DNA from: Lachnospiraceae bacterium
GTDB lineage: Bacteria > Bacillota > Clostridia > Lachnospirales > Lachnospiraceae
Direction of reading: 5' to 3'
Length of the DNA stretch: 42,263 nt
NCBI GenBank assembly: GCA_016293925.1
Contig: JAEDCX010000011.1
Span: 1-42,263, forward strand
Shown: piece after piece, positions 41,534 to 42,263 of the stretch
How the letters are laid out: each line of letters opens with the position of its first letter
Position numbering within the stretch: the stretch's first letter is position 1
The notes under the pieces: model-generated
Told to the model about the DNA's origin: nothing
The model's input: only the letters and a program-made list of their open reading frames with translations
Databases searched by the model: none
Made by a program: the position numbers and the translations under genes

Positions 41534-41590
41534 ATGATCATTACTAGTATGTCCGGCTCGGCGACAGATATACATCAAAACGGGAAATAA
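41534..41590 (+). CDS. Possible 18-residue peptide with a strong ribosome binding site
   Basis: ATG 41534 is preceded at 7 bases by AGGAGG (41521-41526), as good as any in the window. It opens a frame of 18 codons (MIITSMSGSATDIHQNGK) ending TAA. A hairpin lies upstream at 41477. It may be a real small peptide, a leader, or the remains of a longer gene. No good promoter is seen for it on this strand; a weak TTGGCA overlaps the divergent promoter. Confidence 0.3.
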   Translation: MIITSMSGSATDIHQNGK

Positions 41591-41599
41591 AAAAATGTT

Positions 41600-41628
41600 T
41601 TGCTAAATGTACGGAAGTAGGGTATAAT
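41600..41628 (+). promoter_or_regulatory. Promoter of the SEC-C motif gene
   Basis: TTGCTA (41600-41605), 17-base spacer and perfect TATAAT (41623-41628), giving a leader of about 30 bases. Confidence 0.75.
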
Positions 41629-41665
41629 GATTCGAGAAACATTCTGATAAAGGTGGTATAGAATT

Positions 41666-42169
41666 ATGGCATTGTTACAAAAATGGAGAGATATAGCATA
41701 TTCTGAAAAGGCTGATAAGGGCGAACTCCAGAAATTCTGGGGGAGATATTTCGAGATCGAGAAGCAGATTTACGCGCAACTTTTGAAGAATCATGAACTG
41801 GTTCTGAAGGGAACGGTCAAGGAACTTGCAGAGAAATTCGGAATCGATATTATGGCAATGACCGGATTCCTGGACGGAATCAACGACAGTCTGGTTGAGC
41901 CGAATCCCATCGAAGAGATGGAGGAGGATACCGTTGTCAGCCTGGAATACGACAAGGCACTTCTCTACAAGAACATGGTAGCAGCCGAGGCAGACTGGCT
42001 CTATGAACTTCCGGAATGGGAGGCAATCTTTGACGAGGAGACGCGCAAAGCACTGTACAAAGAGCAGAAGTCTTCCACTACGATCGTCAAAGAGGCGAAG
42101 ATTTATCCCAACGACCCCTGCCCCTGCGGAAGTGGTAAGAAGTATAAGAAATGCTGCGGACGGGCATGA
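41666..42169 (+). CDS. SEC-C motif protein (167 aa)
   Basis: The first 130 residues are mainly helical and not diagnostic. They resemble small cytosolic SEC-C proteins of Clostridia and contain an acidic stretch (EEMEEDTVVS, near residue 85). The C-terminus is a SEC-C zinc motif, NDPCPCGSGKKYKKCCG, with the C-x-C-x8-C-C pattern, the same motif by which SecA binds SecB or ribosomes. It is not SecA: the motor domain is absent. AAAGGTGG precedes the ATG by 9 bases, its own promoter is at 41600 and a terminator follows, so it is monocistronic. Exact function is unknown. Confidence 0.92.
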   Translation: MALLQKWRDIAYSEKADKGELQKFWGRYFEIEKQIYAQLLKNHELVLKGTVKELAEKFGIDIMAMTGFLDGINDSLVEPNPIEEMEEDTVVSLEYDKALLYKNMVAAEADWLYELPEWEAIFDEETRKALYKEQKSSTTIVKEAKIYPNDPCPCGSGKKYKKCCGRA

Positions 42170-42184
42170 TTTCAAGCGATTCTT

Positions 42185-42217
42185 GGCACTTTGCACATTT
42201 GTGTGAAGTGCCTTTTT
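42185..42217 (+). terminator. Intrinsic terminator after the SEC-C gene
   Basis: GGCACTT (42185-42191) pairs with AAGTGCC (42206-42212), with inner pairing CAC/GTG, followed by five T residues. Confidence 0.88.
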
Positions 42218-42263
42218 CGTTCTGTCCACCGAATCTGAATCGTGGATGCAGAAGCATGAGCAT

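Noticed and set aside
1..42263. CRISPR arrays, insertion sequences, prophage or integrase genes
   Set aside because: No regularly spaced direct repeats, transposase motifs or phage genes were found on either strand.

Overview
The window looks like a chromosomal segment from an anaerobic, spore-lineage Firmicute, most probably a Lachnospiraceae-type Clostridium relative. The evidence is AGGAGG-type ribosome binding sites, sigma-A style promoters, a T-box riboswitch, a single-chain PurL carrying its own glutaminase domain, a SigH-type sigma factor, and the Bacillus/Clostridium gene order ispF-cysE-cysS-mrnC-rlmB-sigH. I see no phage, transposase, CRISPR array or clear island boundary. Species cannot be named from the sequence alone.

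Layout. Positions 1-2859 hold the end of gltB and all of gltD (glutamate synthase). A terminator and an AT-rich control region follow, then hybrid histidine kinase 1 (3333-6137). This kinase converges on, and overlaps by 15 bases, a long minus-strand cyclic-nucleotide-binding-domain protein of unknown role (6123-8393). A divergent promoter pair starts a unit of a 151-residue unknown protein, a TetR regulator and purL (8618-13492), followed by hybrid kinase 2 (13614-16550) and a strong terminator. A subgroup Ic aspartate aminotransferase stands alone (16667-17950). From a good promoter at 18018-18046 runs a 14-kb co-directional unit: carA, carB, an EAL-domain c-di-GMP protein, queH, argS, a YbhN/LPG-synthase-type membrane protein and hybrid kinase 3 (to 31975). 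Several of its junctions overlap.

Positions 31920-32762 hold three small minus-strand genes: a DUF2085 membrane protein, a zinc ribbon and a coiled-coil protein. Divergent to them is a MarR regulator followed by citrate synthase (33013-34854). The gap behind citrate synthase has its own promoter-like element, long-range base pairing and a terminator, so it may encode a small RNA. It faces two tRNA genes (Val-TAC, Met-CAT) on the minus strand. Next come a second MarR gene with ispF, then a cysteine T-box leader driving cysE-cysS-mrnC-rlmB-sigH (37078-40970). The window ends with a small membrane protein on the minus strand and a SEC-C motif protein.

How it fits together. Much of the metabolism concerns nitrogen and one-step precursors: glutamate (gltBD, with citrate synthase feeding 2-oxoglutarate), aspartate, carbamoyl phosphate (carAB) for arginine and pyrimidines, purines (purL), arginyl-tRNA, and cysteine with cysteinyl-tRNA. 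Between these genes sit three large hybrid kinases with the same order (membrane sensor, PAS-like region, HisKA, HATPase, receiver, Hpt, a shared helical tail) and no DNA-binding response regulator nearby, plus an EAL protein and a cNMP-binding-fold protein. The points most worth following are the putative small RNA at about 34951-35163, the T-box whose terminator also contains the cysE ribosome binding site, the common C-terminal tail of the three kinases, and the uncharacterised cNMP-domain protein.
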